Origin: Chitinophagales bacterium
Lineage (GTDB): Bacteria > Bacteroidota > Bacteroidia > Chitinophagales > UBA2359
Assembly (NCBI GenBank): GCA_041392475.1
Contig: JAWKLZ010000001.1
Span: forward strand, 558,001-622,000
Length of the DNA: 64,000 nucleotides
Direction of reading: 5' to 3'
Shown here: piece by piece, positions 1 through 10,700 of the stretch
How positions within the stretch are numbered: the stretch's first letter is position 1
Layout: each line of letters begins with the position of its first letter
Made by a program: the position numbers and the translations under genes
The notes under the pieces: model-generated
The model's database searches: none
What the model was told of the DNA's origin: nothing
Seen by the model: the letters and a program-made list of their open reading frames with translations, nothing else

Positions 1-1
1 A

Positions 2-298
2 CCTCCTTCATTACCTTTCAAATCGGTAAAAAAGGCGAGTAAAATTTTAAGAGCAGTTAACCACAAGGTTCGCCGTCGAATTATCGAATTGCTGGAAGAA
101 AACACTAGAATGACCGTTACCGAGATTTTTATCAAGTTGCGTATAGAGCAATCTGCTGCTTCTCAGCATCTTGCTATATTGAGGAATGAAGATATTGTTT
201 TTACAAAGCGAGATGGTAAATACATTCATTATTCGTTGAATTATGAGCGTATTGATGAAGTGATGCGTTTTGTTAAAAGCTTGACAGGGAAACGATAA
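2..298 (+). CDS. ArsR-family winged-helix regulator, 5' partial
   Basis: The reading frame is open from the left edge of the window, so the N-terminus is missing. A TTG at 89 is only an internal codon. The visible 98 residues form a small winged helix-turn-helix: the segment with AVNHKVRRRIIELL is helix 1-2, the TVTEIF and QSAASQHLAIL segment is the recognition helix typical of ArsR/SmtB proteins, and KRDGKYIHYSL is the beta-wing. No cysteine or histidine metal-site motif such as ELCVCD is present in the visible part, so the ligand cannot be read from sequence. It lies 48 bases upstream of dapD on the same strand and could be co-transcribed with it. Family assignment is firm; target genes are unknown. 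Confidence 0.8.
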   Translation, partial: PPSLPFKSVKKASKILRAVNHKVRRRIIELLEENTRMTVTEIFIKLRIEQSAASQHLAILRNEDIVFTKRDGKYIHYSLNYERIDEVMRFVKSLTGKR

Positions 299-346
299 TG
301 TTGTATTTAACTCCTCAAATTTAGTTTTTTTTATTTATTGAAAATC

Positions 347-1168
347 ATGTTAGAACAGGCAAGACAACTCATTGAAGAAGCATGGAATGACCGAACATTG
401 TTGCAGCAACCTGCAACAAAATTGGCTATAGAAACAGTTATTGAAGCGTTGGACAAGGGAAAAATTAGAGTCGCTTTTCCTTCAGATGATGGAGATTGGA
501 TGGTAAATGAATGGGTAAAAAAAGCAGTTATTCTTTATTTTCCTATTTGTCAGATGGAAACCATTGAAATAGGGCCATTTGAATTTCATGATAAAATCCC
601 TTTAAAGAAAAATTTTAAAAGCCTAAATGTGCGGGTAGTACCGCACGCCCTTGCCCGTTTTGGAGCTTATTTATCTCCTGGAGTTATTATGATGCCTTCT
701 TATGTCAATATTGGGGCATATGTTGGTAGTGGTACGATGGTTGATACATGGGCAACAGTCGGTTCTTGCGCTCAAATAGGTGAAAACGTGCATCTTAGTG
801 GAGGTGTTGGAATTGGTGGTGTGTTGGAACCTGTTCAGGCAAGTCCAGTCATTATTGAAGACAACTGCTTTATTGGTTCTCGTTGTATAGTGGTAGAAGG
901 TGTACGGATAGAAACAGAAGCTGTATTAGGTGCTAATGTGGTCATCACACAATCTACAAAAATCATCGATGTGAGTGGCGAAGAGCCTATCTATTACCAA
1001 GGAAGGGTGCCTGCAAGATCGGTAGTTATTCCTGGCAGTTATACAAAAAAATTCCCTGCTGGCGAATACCAAGTTTCCTGTGCTTTGATTATTGGAAAGC
1101 GCAAAGAATCAACCGATAAAAAGGTATCTTTGAATCATGCACTACGTGATTATGATGTGGCTGTTTAG
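347..1168 (+). CDS. dapD: 2,3,4,5-tetrahydropyridine-2,6-dicarboxylate N-succinyltransferase
   Basis: This enzyme transfers succinyl from succinyl-CoA to tetrahydrodipicolinate in the succinylase branch of lysine and meso-diaminopimelate synthesis, in the cytoplasm. The 273-residue length is typical of DapD. Residues about 100-210 form the left-handed beta-helix of hexapeptide repeats, with characteristic segments MMPSYVNIGAYV, GTMVDTWATVGSCAQIG and HLSGGVGIGGVLEP. The C-terminal part carries the YYQGRVPARSVVIPGS segment conserved in the family. An ATG at 347 is preferred over a TTG at 338, because the protein then begins MLEQARQLIEEAW, a normal DapD start. A strong hairpin follows at 1218, so it is probably the last gene of its transcript. 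Confidence 0.96.
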   Translation: MLEQARQLIEEAWNDRTLLQQPATKLAIETVIEALDKGKIRVAFPSDDGDWMVNEWVKKAVILYFPICQMETIEIGPFEFHDKIPLKKNFKSLNVRVVPHALARFGAYLSPGVIMMPSYVNIGAYVGSGTMVDTWATVGSCAQIGENVHLSGGVGIGGVLEPVQASPVIIEDNCFIGSRCIVVEGVRIETEAVLGANVVITQSTKIIDVSGEEPIYYQGRVPARSVVIPGSYTKKFPAGEYQVSCALIIGKRKESTDKKVSLNHALRDYDVAV

Positions 1169-1217
1169 AAAAATAAAGCAGTCAATAACGAGTCAGAATG
1201 AATATGATTTTAAATAG

Positions 1218-1254
1218 AAAGCCCGTTGGTCCTCATCACTAACGGGCTTTTTTT
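1218..1254 (+). terminator. Rho-independent terminator after dapD
   Basis: Perfect 10-bp inverted repeat AAAGCCCGTT (1218-1227) and AACGGGCTTT (1241-1250) with a 13-base loop, followed by a run of T. It lies 50 bases after the dapD stop and just before the next gene, so it separates the two transcripts. Confidence 0.9.
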
Positions 1255-1265
1255 AATTTTTGCAA

Positions 1266-2381
1266 ATGGTAAAACGCCCTATATTCATAGCTATTTTGTG
1301 TTTTTTTACTGCAATATCAGGACAAGCTCAGCCGAGTCAAGCATTGAAGGGTTTGGTTAAGCAGATTGTAGATGCTTATTCGGAAGAAGAAAACATGCAG
1401 CAACTGCAAGTAGGTATTGTAGAAGGTGGTTATACTTATTACTATCAATTTGAAGGTGCAGATAAAATAGAAAAGACAAAAACTGACAGCACGCTACTTT
1501 TTGGTATTGGCTCTGTTACCAAAACCTTCACAGCGGCACTGCTTGCAGCAATGGTAGCAGAGGGAGTCGTAAAGTTGGAAAATTCAATTGCTCTTTATTT
1601 ACCCGATTCTGTAGTTTCTGCAAATTCCATTTTGAAAAATATTACCTTAGAACAGCTTGCTACCCATACTTCGGGTTTCCCTAAAATGCCTCGCAATCTT
1701 CCCTTCAAAATGAAGAATAAAGAAGATCCTCTTGCTGACTACCAACTTAGAGATGCATATCAATTTTTGATGGATTTCACCCCTGCTATAGATAGAAAAC
1801 ACATACAGGCTCTTAGAAAAAATGAAAAAGTGTTTTTGTATTCTCATTTTGGGATAGGTTTACTCGGACATTTGTTGGAAACGGCTGGCAGAAAATCTTA
1901 TACCAAGTTACTTCAACAATATGTTTTGAAGCCATTGAACTTGAAGGATACAAAGTTGGTGGAAAATCTTCTGCCAAATGAAGGGGCACAAGGGCATGAT
2001 TTTTCGGGGAATGTTGAACTTCCATTGAAGTATGCCTCCTTGTATGCCAGTGAAGGACTATATAGTTGTCTTCGTGATTTACTTCAATACACAAAAGCGT
2101 GTATGAGTCAAGATGTTGGTTATTCTTTTTTAAAAGAATGTTTTGAGATAAAGAATGATACAGATTTGAAAAAAAATCACGTAGGTTTAGGATGGTTCAT
2201 TATTGAAAGAGGAAATCAAAAAAAATATCCCTTCATTTATACGCATAGCGGCAAAACAGGAGGATTCAGTACCTATGTAGCCTTTATTGAAAAAACGCAA
2301 ACGGCAGTAGTTGTGTTGTCTAACTACAATAGGAGAGTAGATGATATTGGCATTGCCATATTAGAGTTGATTAACCGATGA
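1266..2381 (+). CDS. Secreted serine hydrolase, class C beta-lactamase / DD-peptidase fold
   Basis: A 371-residue protein with an N-terminal signal peptide of about 20 residues ending near SGQAQP, so it is exported to the periplasm. The catalytic motifs of the beta-lactamase/transpeptidase superfamily are visible: SVTK (residues 83-86, nucleophile Ser and general base Lys), a YSH triad in place of the usual YSN/YAN (192-194) and HSGKTGG (327-329 HSG) in place of KTG. THTSG around residues 135-139 is also typical of this family. Members hydrolyse or rearrange peptides, esters or beta-lactams; the substrate here cannot be predicted, and a resistance role is not implied. The ATG at 1266 is chosen over a TTG at 1260. 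It ends 11 bases from the stop of the convergent glmM. Confidence 0.88.
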   Translation: MVKRPIFIAILCFFTAISGQAQPSQALKGLVKQIVDAYSEEENMQQLQVGIVEGGYTYYYQFEGADKIEKTKTDSTLLFGIGSVTKTFTAALLAAMVAEGVVKLENSIALYLPDSVVSANSILKNITLEQLATHTSGFPKMPRNLPFKMKNKEDPLADYQLRDAYQFLMDFTPAIDRKHIQALRKNEKVFLYSHFGIGLLGHLLETAGRKSYTKLLQQYVLKPLNLKDTKLVENLLPNEGAQGHDFSGNVELPLKYASLYASEGLYSCLRDLLQYTKACMSQDVGYSFLKECFEIKNDTDLKKNHVGLGWFIIERGNQKKYPFIYTHSGKTGGFSTYVAFIEKTQTAVVVLSNYNRRVDDIGIAILELINR

Positions 2382-2392
2382 TGATTTGGTAT

Positions 2393-3793
2393 TTATTCTT
2401 TTGAAATCTCTCTAATGTCTTGCATGATTCTATTGGCCATTGATTCTGCGGTGGTCTTCAAATTACTTTCTGAATAAATACGAATAATGGGTTCCGTATT
2501 GGATTTTCGAAGATGTACCCAGTCCCCTCCATCAAAAATTAACTTCAATCCGTCAATGGTGCTTTGTGGATAATTTTTATACTTCTTAGCAATACGTTCC
2601 AAAACTACATCTACATTAATATCAGGGGTTAATTGGATTTTATTTTTAGAAATATGATAAGTAGGATAAGAAGATCGAAGCATGGAGCAAGATTCTCCAA
2701 ATTTGGCTAAGTAGCTCAAAAATAAAGCAATACCTATTAAGGCATCTCGTCCATAGTGTAAATCTGGAACAATGATTCCGCCATTTCCTTCACCTCCAAT
2801 AACTGCGTCAACAGCCTTCATTTGAGCCACTACATTCACTTCTCCCACTGCTGCTGCATAATACTTTTGGCCAGCTTTTTCGGTAATTTCCTTCAATGCT
2901 TTTGTAGAAGACAAGTTAGAAACCGTGCTACCTTTTCGATGCTTCAAAACATAGTCTGCCACAGCTACTAAAGTATATTCTTCTCCAAACATTTCACCAT
3001 CTTCACATACCAAAGCCAATCTATCTACATCAGGATCTACAACAATACCTAAATCTGCATTTTGGCGTTTGACTTCGTTCGAAATAGCGGATAAATGTTC
3101 TGGTAAAGGTTCTGGGTTGTGTGGAAAACGGCCTGTTGGTTCACAGTACAATTCAAAAACATCCTCTACTCCCAAAGCCTTCAATAAAGTAGGAACTGCA
3201 AAACCACCTACAGAATTAACCGCATCTACCACAATCTTGAAGGAACGAGATGAAATTGCGGCTACATCTACTAATTCGTGTTGAAGAATTTGCGCAATGT
3301 GGTAAGAAAGATAGTCTTCTTTAAAGGTGTAACTACCAACTTCATCTACATCTACAAATTGAAAAGTGCCAGATTCGGCAATTTGTAGCACTTGTTCACC
3401 TGCTTCTTTGCTCAAAAATTCGCCTTTTTCATTCAGTAATTTCAGCGCATTCCATTCCTTCGGATTATGGCTTGCTGAAAGAATGATTCCTCCAATTGCA
3501 TTTTCGGCAGTTACTGCCATTTCTACAGTTGGTGTAGTAGCTAGTCCTATGTCTATTACATGAATACCCACTGATTGAAGTGCGCCAACAACAATATTAT
3601 TGACCATTTGACCTGAAATGCGAGCATCTCGACCTATTACAACTGCTTTTTTCATTTCAGTATGACCGAGAGATTGCAGTAGATGAGTACCATATGCTGC
3701 TGTGAATTTGACAAGGTCTATTGGAGTTAAATCATTTCCTACCGAATTGCCGATAGTACCTCTGATACCCGAAATTGATTTGATAAGTGCCAA
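2393..3793 (-). CDS. glmM: Phosphoglucosamine mutase (alpha-D-phosphohexomutase family)
   Basis: Interconverts glucosamine-6-phosphate and glucosamine-1-phosphate for UDP-GlcNAc, peptidoglycan and lipid A precursor supply. The 466 residues carry all four phosphohexomutase signatures: the phosphoserine loop SASHNP (Ser108), the metal loop DPDVDR (253-258), the sugar loop GEGNGG (334-339) and the phosphate-binding RKSNTEPIIRIYSE near 429. A phosphomannomutase activity cannot be excluded from sequence. The start is a TTG at 3793: an in-frame TAA lies 18 bases upstream with no ATG between, and the resulting ALIKSISGIRGTIG start is the family's usual N-terminus. It is monocistronic in appearance, preceded by a long AT-rich spacer. 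Confidence 0.92.
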   Translation of the reverse strand: MALIKSISGIRGTIGNSVGNDLTPIDLVKFTAAYGTHLLQSLGHTEMKKAVVIGRDARISGQMVNNIVVGALQSVGIHVIDIGLATTPTVEMAVTAENAIGGIILSASHNPKEWNALKLLNEKGEFLSKEAGEQVLQIAESGTFQFVDVDEVGSYTFKEDYLSYHIAQILQHELVDVAAISSRSFKIVVDAVNSVGGFAVPTLLKALGVEDVFELYCEPTGRFPHNPEPLPEHLSAISNEVKRQNADLGIVVDPDVDRLALVCEDGEMFGEEYTLVAVADYVLKHRKGSTVSNLSSTKALKEITEKAGQKYYAAAVGEVNVVAQMKAVDAVIGGEGNGGIIVPDLHYGRDALIGIALFLSYLAKFGESCSMLRSSYPTYHISKNKIQLTPDINVDVVLERIAKKYKNYPQSTIDGLKLIFDGGDWVHLRKSNTEPIIRIYSESNLKTTAESMANRIMQDIREISKE

Positions 3794-4325
3794 AAATGTA
3801 TAGTTTTTTTATTAATTTATTTTAAATAGAAAAAGAACGTAAAAATACTAAAATTAGCCAATAATCATCCAAAAATGATGCGGAAAATTTTCTAGTCATT
3901 TTTAGTTTACACTATGAGAATTGCTTTTTGCAGATTTCAGATATTTCCTGTAAAAAAAATCAATTGGTTTCACCTTTTTTATATGTAAAAAGATAGATGG
4001 ATTCTATTAACTGATAATTTTTCTACTAAAAAGTTTTTTTTTTTCAATATAATCACAAGACATTAACTAAAGTTTCTGCGTTTATCAAGAATTATAATAT
4101 TGTTGCAAGTAATTGACTTTATTATTATCTTTACTAATGTTATTTTTAATCCTACCCATCCAGAGTTCTTTTTTAAAGGTTTACACTTTCAGGTTTATTT
4201 AATTTATTATAATTGGTTTTCTTTGAATTTCTTTCCATTTTAGCGAAAACAAAATGGTTATAGGGTAATCGAATGTTAAATTAAGCTTTATTTATCACAT
4301 AAAATTTTTAAAAATAGGGTATTTT
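3794..4325. other. 532-base AT-rich divergent spacer with receptor promoter and long leader
   Basis: Contains no convincing gene. It separates glmM (minus) from the first TonB receptor (plus). The only clear signal is a Bacteroidota-type promoter at 4100-4133, which would leave an untranslated leader of roughly 185 bases before the ATG at 4326. I could not find a convincing riboswitch core or a strong hairpin in the leader by eye. Confidence 0.5.
4100..4133 (+). promoter_or_regulatory. Putative Bacteroidota-type promoter for first TonB receptor
   Basis: TTGTTG at 4100-4105 stands 20 bases from TATCTTTA at 4126-4133, close to the -33 TTTG and -7 TAnnTTTG consensus of the phylum. The same TATCTTTA element with a perfect TTTG and equal spacing precedes the paralogous receptor at 7713, which supports this call. 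Confidence 0.5.
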
Positions 4326-7300
4326 ATGAAAAAAATTATTGTTTACAAATTGATGTTAATTACATTCTTGTTCTTTACTGTACAGCATCTGTTTTCTCAA
4401 AATTCGGGTGGGGTTAAGGGAACGGTAGTGAATACGCAGGGTGAAACTTTGCCGGGAACGAATGTGGTGCTAAAAGGAGATTTTCCGCGTGGAACAATTA
4501 CCGATGAAAATGGCAATTATGAAATATCAAATTTGCCACCAGGGGTTTATGAAGTAGAAATTAGTTTTACTTTTATTGGGTATAAACCCTCTACCAAAAG
4601 ATTTACAGTTCGTTCTGGACAAGTGACTACTTTGAATGTGATACTAGAAGAACAAGCTCTTCAGATGTCACAAGTGGTAGTGACTGGTACTTTCGATGAA
4701 CGTACCAAATTGGAGTCGAGTGTGGGTATCACTACCCTCAATCCCAAAGGCATTGAAGAAAGAAATGCTCGAAGTGCAGGTGACTTACTTCAAGCTGTTC
4801 CAGGCACTTATGTCGATAATTCGGGCGGAGAAGTTGGAGCAAAAATATATGCTCGTGGACTCGCTTCTGGTTCACGCTCACAGCCAGGCTATCGGTATCT
4901 TTCTCTTCAAGAAGATGGGCTACCCGTCACAAGTGGTCAATTGTTTTATGGTTTTGTTGATATGTACCACAGATTGGATGCTACCGTAGGCCGCATGGAA
5001 GCAATTCGTGGAGGAAGTGCCTCTATTACTGCTGCAAATGCCCCAGGTGGTATCGTCAATTTTATTTCCAAAGAAGGAGGAAACGAATTTGAAGGTATGG
5101 TAAAACTGCAAACTGCTGTTCAAGGTAGTGGGAACATACTTGCAAGAGGTGACTTCAATTTGGGCGGACCGATGGGCGATAGTGGCTGGACATACAATTT
5201 AGGAGGCTTTTACAGATGGGACGAAGGCCCTCGGAACGTACCCTATGATGCCAATATTGGAGGACAAGTAAAGTTCAACCTCAAAAAAACACATGATAAA
5301 GGTTCTATCAAATTGTATGGAAAACTGTTGAATGACCGAGTGACTTTCTATCAAAGTGTGCCGATTGTAGATTTAGCAAACAATACGCCACAATCAGGAT
5401 GGAATATTACCGAAGATACCTATTTCTACAATGTTCAAAGTGACGATATCATTGATGGACGAAATGTGAAAGAAAATCCAAATGCTAAAACCGATTTTCA
5501 TATTGACAATGGAATGCACGCACAAAGTTTTGCGGTAGGCTTAGATGTACGTCAAGATTTAGGGAGTGGATGGACATTGAAAAACAATATTAAATATTCT
5601 TCTTTTCAAGAAAATGATGATCGCTTTGAACTACAAGCAATGTTTCCGAAAGTAAACGGCCCCGGCGAATTTTACGGACAGCCAGGGTTTACCAACTTTA
5701 CTTATACGGACATTAAAACTGGAGAAGTTTTATACAACGCACCAGAAGGTATTGATAACCTTCCTACCAATTTTCTTTCTGGTTTAGGTGTTTTTCGTTT
5801 TGAAGGAGACTTTAAAGATATTGTGGATCAACTATCTCTGTCCAAAAAAGTAGGAAATCATGATTTAACAGTAGGTGGATATTTCAGTAATTTTGACCAA
5901 ACAAGTTTTTATACTGCACACATAGGCTTGGGTACAAATGAGCCACAGCCACGATTGTTGATGGCAACTCATCCGAATCCTGTGAAAGCATTTCCTTTTT
6001 TGACTACAGAACCCAATTTTGTATTTAGTGATGAGAACGGTTTACTTGCTCATGGTGCAGGTGCTTACGTAAACTATGAATCTACTTCTACCAATATTTC
6101 TTTCTTTGCAAATGATACTTGGCAGGTCAATGAGAAATTGAATTTAGATTTTGGAATACGATATGAATCCATTACACACAAGGGACGAAAAGAAGATTAT
6201 GACCGACCATCAGATGAAATCAACCCTGCAACAGGTGCTGGATTACAGTTGTTTATCAACCCACAAACGGGTACACCTATATTAAACCCCGCTACTGGCA
6301 GACCTCTTGCTTTTCCATTAGGACAAGACGGTGACTATACGACTTGGTATGATTTGGCAACTCGTCGTAGTACAGATGTATGGAGAGATTTTGAACACAA
6401 CTACAGTTATCTTTCTGCTTCATTGGGTGGAAACGTGAAAATAAATGATAATAGTGCAGTGTATGGTCGCTTCACTTTAGGTAATAAAGCACCAGAGTTG
6501 GCTTTTTACCAGAACAATTTCTTAAATTCTGAAATTGGAAAAGGAGAGATAGAAGAAATCACCCAAGCGGAATTGGGATATAAATTGAATGTATCAAAAG
6601 CCTCTTTGTTCCTAACAGGTTTTTATAGTCAAATGAAAAATGTACCATTCCAACAATTCGCTATTGGTCAAAACAGTACGACAGTTAGGAGTCCTAATAC
6701 CTTCAATAATATTCGTACCATTGGAACAGAGATAGAAGCTGTAATTACTATAGCTAAAAATCTTGATTTACGGATGATTGGAACTCTTCAAAATCCAACA
6801 TTTACGGATTTCAGCTACTACAACCTCAATGCCACAGCGCACCCTGTTTTCATTGGCGAAACCTACCCAGAGTCACCCATTTATTTAGATCCCAATGGAG
6901 TACCCGTTCCAGCAGGTACACCAAGTGATGATTTTATTGAAGATTTTTCGGGTAATGATGTGTCTGATGTTCCTAAAGTGATGTTGGATATTACACCATC
7001 ATATCAAATTAAGAACGTCAAGATTTATGCAAATTATCGTTACACGGGTAAACGTTGGGGAAATCGTCGAAATACAGTTGAGCTGGATGGTTTTGGATTG
7101 TTGAGTGCAGGAATTTCTGCTCGCCTGACAGAAAATATCAATCTTCATGTAAGTGGTACTAATTTAGCTGGAACTGAAGCATTGTTATTATTTGTCGGTG
7201 CAGGCTCTTTCACTTTGAGTGCTGAAGATGTTACACCTGAATCGATTAAAGAATTTGCTGATCAAGGCCGCCCTATGTTGTTTCGTGCAGTAATGCCGAG

Positions 7301-7334
7301 GATTGTAACAGGCGCATTGACTTTTACGTTTTAA
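4326..7334 (+). CDS. TonB-dependent outer-membrane receptor, first of a tandem pair
   Basis: A 1002-residue outer-membrane gated transporter that would import a bulky ligand using TonB-ExbBD energy. Layout: signal peptide 1-24 ending in FSQ; CarboxypepD_reg-like domain about 28-112 (GVKGTVVNTQGETLPGTNVV, the repeat GTITDENGNYEISNLPPG); TonB plug about 125-250 with ARSAGDLLQAVPG, YARGLASG, QEDGLPV and the RGGSASITAANAPGGIVNFIS segment; then a beta-barrel that ends in TFTF, a terminal aromatic as expected for Bam-assembled barrels. No SusD-like gene is next to it, so it is not a SusC/SusD pair. Close paralogue of the gene at 7713 with conserved blocks throughout but strongly diverged synonymous positions. 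The ligand is unknown. Confidence 0.92.
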   Translation: MKKIIVYKLMLITFLFFTVQHLFSQNSGGVKGTVVNTQGETLPGTNVVLKGDFPRGTITDENGNYEISNLPPGVYEVEISFTFIGYKPSTKRFTVRSGQVTTLNVILEEQALQMSQVVVTGTFDERTKLESSVGITTLNPKGIEERNARSAGDLLQAVPGTYVDNSGGEVGAKIYARGLASGSRSQPGYRYLSLQEDGLPVTSGQLFYGFVDMYHRLDATVGRMEAIRGGSASITAANAPGGIVNFISKEGGNEFEGMVKLQTAVQGSGNILARGDFNLGGPMGDSGWTYNLGGFYRWDEGPRNVPYDANIGGQVKFNLKKTHDKGSIKLYGKLLNDRVTFYQSVPIVDLANNTPQSGWNITEDTYFYNVQSDDIIDGRNVKENPNAKTDFHIDNGMHAQSFAVGLDVRQDLGSGWTLKNNIKYSSFQENDDRFELQAMFPKVNGPGEFYGQPGFTNFTYTDIKTGEVLYNAPEGIDNLPTNFLSGLGVFRFEGDFKDIVDQLSLSKKVGNHDLTVGGYFSNFDQTSFYTAHIGLGTNEPQPRLLMATHPNPVKAFPFLTTEPNFVFSDENGLLAHGAGAYVNYESTSTNISFFANDTWQVNEKLNLDFGIRYESITHKGRKEDYDRPSDEINPATGAGLQLFINPQTGTPILNPATGRPLAFPLGQDGDYTTWYDLATRRSTDVWRDFEHNYSYLSASLGGNVKINDNSAVYGRFTLGNKAPELAFYQNNFLNSEIGKGEIEEITQAELGYKLNVSKASLFLTGFYSQMKNVPFQQFAIGQNSTTVRSPNTFNNIRTIGTEIEAVITIAKNLDLRMIGTLQNPTFTDFSYYNLNATAHPVFIGETYPESPIYLDPNGVPVPAGTPSDDFIEDFSGNDVSDVPKVMLDITPSYQIKNVKIYANYRYTGKRWGNRRNTVELDGFGLLSAGISARLTENINLHVSGTNLAGTEALLLFVGAGSFTLSAEDVTPESIKEFADQGRPMLFRAVMPRIVTGALTFTF

Positions 7335-7433
7335 TAGGTAAAGCCTAAACTTAGTAACGCTACTCCAAAATCAAACGATAGTTATAGGTTTTACAATACT
7401 TAGAGTAGTTTGAGAAATACTGCACAATCAATT

Positions 7434-7473
7434 AATCCTTATGGTTTGTAAATCAGACTGTAAGGATTTTTTA
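7434..7473 (+). terminator. Rho-independent terminator after first TonB receptor
   Basis: Perfect 8-bp inverted repeat AATCCTTA (7434-7441) and TAAGGATT (7461-7468) closing a 19-base loop, followed by T-rich sequence. It sits 100 bases past the stop of the first receptor and implies that the second receptor is transcribed separately. Confidence 0.75.
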
Positions 7474-7636
7474 TTGTAATAATATATTTACCAATACGCC
7501 ATTAATATAAATTTTTGTATATGATAATAGTTTACTCATTACTTGTTGAATATTTTCATTTAAAATTAGTAGTATGGTAGAATGTAGAATTATTGTATCA
7601 ATAAAATATGATTTATTGTTCAAGCAAGGCATGGTA

Positions 7637-7668
7637 TTTGTGAAACACTTATTTTGTTTTTATCTTTA
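7637..7668 (+). promoter_or_regulatory. Bacteroidota-type promoter for second TonB receptor
   Basis: TTTG at 7637-7640, 20-base spacer, TATCTTTA at 7661-7668, matching the -33/-7 consensus TTTG and TAnnTTTG except for the last base. The ATG at 7713 is only 44 bases downstream, giving a short leader. Confidence 0.65.
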
Positions 7669-7712
7669 GTAATTTAATATTTAAATTATATTCACCCAAT
7701 AGATTATATTAT

Positions 7713-10700
7713 ATGGCAACCATCACTAAAAGAACTATTTACAAAATAGCATTTTTTTCTTTTTTACTATTTTTTGTTACCTCTAAGTTGTTTCCCCAAA
7801 ATTCAGGTTCAGTAAAAGGAACTGTTACCAATACCCAAGGAGAATCATTACCAGGAACTAACGTTGTCATTAAAGGAGATTTTCCAAGAGGAACCATTAC
7901 CAATGAAAATGGGGATTATGAGATTTCAAATTTAGTATCGGGTTCTTACGAAGTAGAAATTAATTTTTCGTTTATTGGTTACAAACCTACAACCAAAAGG
8001 TTTGTTATTCGTGAAGGTCAAGTAACTATATTAAACATCACCTTAGAAGAACAAGCCCTTCAAATGTCACAAGTTGTAGTGACAGGAGCTTTTGATGAAA
8101 GAACAAAACTCGAATCAAGTATCGGTATTACAACCATTAACCCAACAGGTATTGAAGACAGAAACGCTCGTAGTGCTGGTGATTTAATGCAAGCTGTACC
8201 AGGAGTCTATGTTGACAATGCAGGGGGAGAAGTAGGAGCAAAGATTTATGCAAGAGGGCTGGCTTCAGGATCACGTTCACAACCGGGATATCGCTACATT
8301 TCGCTGCAAGAAGATGGACTTCCCATTATGAGTTCCCAATTATTTTATGGATTCATAGACATGTTTCATCGTCTTGATGCAACAGTAAGTCGTGTTGAAG
8401 CGATTCGTGGAGGTAGTGCTTCTATTACTTCAGCCAATTCACCTGGGGGGATAGTCAATTTTATTTCTAATGAAGGAGGAAGTGAGTTTGAAGGTTTGGT
8501 AAAACTAGAATCTGCTGTTCAGGGTAGTGGAAATATTTTGTTGAGAGGAGATTTTGACATGGGAGGGCCTATTGGAAAAGAAGGATGGACATACAATATT
8601 GGAGGTTTTTACCGAAGTGATGAAGGCGCACGAAATATTCCTTATGATGCGAATGTAGGAGGACAGCTAAAATTCAACTTTAAGAAAACACACGACAAAG
8701 GAACAATTAAATTTTATGGTAAATTGCTCAATGATAGGGTGACATTTTATCAAAGTGTGCCAATCGTAGATGTAAAGAATAATACACCATTAGAAGGTTT
8801 TGACATTACAGAAGACACCTATTTTGTGAATGTTCAAAGCAATAACATTATTGATGGACGTTTTGTAAAGAATAATCCAAATGCCAAAAGAGATTTTCAC
8901 ATAGATGATGGTATGCACGCTCAGACCTACTCAGCAGGATTAGAAATTCGTCAAGATTTGGGGAAGGGGTGGATATTGAAGAACAACATCAAGTATGCTA
9001 TTTTCAAAGAAGATGACAAACGTTTTGAACTTCAAGCATTTCTGCCCAAGGCGAATGGCCCAGCACTTTTCTATGGACAGCCTCAATTTGATAAATTCAC
9101 TTACACAGATATCGAAACAGGAGAGGTTTTGTACAGTGCTTTGGATGGTATTGACAATTTGCCCACCAATTTTGTTACAGGAGTGGGAGTCTTTGATTTT
9201 GAAGGAGATTTCACTGACATCATAGAGCAAATTTCCTTGTCCAAGAAAGTAGGCAATCACGAATTGACCTTTGGAAGTTATTTAAGCCATTTTGACCAAG
9301 AAGATTTTTTTACGGCTCATATTAGCATCGGAACCAATGAAGCCCAGCCTCGTTTGTTGATGGCTACTCACCCCAATCCCATGTCGGCTATTTTAGGCCC
9401 TCAACCCGATTTTGTATTTGGTGATGAAAACGGTTTGCTCACACATGGCGGAGGTTCGTATGTAAACTACGAAGGAACTGCTAGTAATGTATCTTTCTTT
9501 TTCAGTGATTCTTGGGAAGTAAACGATAAGTTAAACATAGACTTTGGACTTCGATATGAAAATATTACTCATAAAGGCAGAAAAGAAGATTATGACAGAC
9601 CTCTTGACGATATCAATCCCTTGACGGGTGATGGGCTGCAATTGTTTATTAATCCAGCAACAGGAACTCCAATTTTGAATCCTACAACGGGCGCACCTTT
9701 GGCATTCCCAGTAGGTCAGGATGGTGATTACACGACTTGGTACGACTTGGCGACCCGTAGGAGTACAGGTATTTGGAGAGATTTTGACTACAATTACAGC
9801 TATGTATCTACTTCTCTGGGAGCAAACCTTGAAGTGGATAAAAACAGTGCTGTATATGGGCGTTTGACATTGAGTAACAAAGCACCCGAATTGGCTTTTT
9901 ACCAAAATAATTTTACAAATATAGACATCGGCAGAGGAGAAGTAGAAATCATCAACCAATTGGAGTTGGGTTACAAACTCAATGTGTCGAAAGCATCACT
10001 TTTTGTAAATGGGTTTTACAGTCAAATGGAGAAAGTACCCTTCCAGCAATTTGCTATTGGAGCAAATAGCACAACTGTTCGATCACCAACAACCTTCAAT
10101 ACCATTCGTACAATAGGAATGGAAATAGAAGGAGTGTTTAATTTGGCGAAAAACTTCGATGTCCGTTTGATTGGTACCCTTCAAAATCCCACATTAGCCG
10201 AATTTAGTTACTACAATTTGAATGGCACAACCCATCCAGTATTCATTGGTGACACCTATCCTGAATCACCAATTTATGTGGATTTGGATGGCATGCCGAT
10301 TGCCCCGGGAACGCCAAGCGATGATTTTATTGAAGATTTTTCGGACAATGATGTGCCAGATGTACCGAAAGTGATGTTTGAAATTACACCTTCTTATCAA
10401 ATCAAAAATGTTAGATTGTATGCGAGTTATCGTTACACAGGCAAAAGATGGGGAAATCGCCGCAATACCGTAGAGTTGGATAGTTTTGGCTTGTTGAGTG
10501 TAGGCGTTTCTGCTCGCCTCGGTGAGAAAATTAACCTAAATGTCAGCGCAACAAACATTGCAGATACAAAGGCTTTGTTGTTGTTTATCGATCCAGGTTC
10601 TTTGAGTTTGAGCGTTGAAGATGTTACTCCAGACTTAATTAAGACACAAACAGCAGTAGAATTACCGATGTTATTTCGTTCTGTAATGCCGAGGATTATC

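Larger units (their letters stand above)
7335..7712. other. Spacer between tandem receptors
   Basis: 378 bases without a gene. It holds the terminator of the first receptor (7434-7473), an AT-rich stretch, and the promoter of the second receptor (7637-7668). Nothing else recognised. Confidence 0.6.

Noticed and set aside
1266..2381. Antibiotic-resistance beta-lactamase
   Set aside because: The motifs fit the broad serine hydrolase family, with YSH and HSG variants; nothing specific to resistance enzymes.
9531..9959. 142-codon minus-strand frame within the second TonB receptor
   Set aside because: Shadow of the receptor gene; the paralogous receptor does not keep the frame open.
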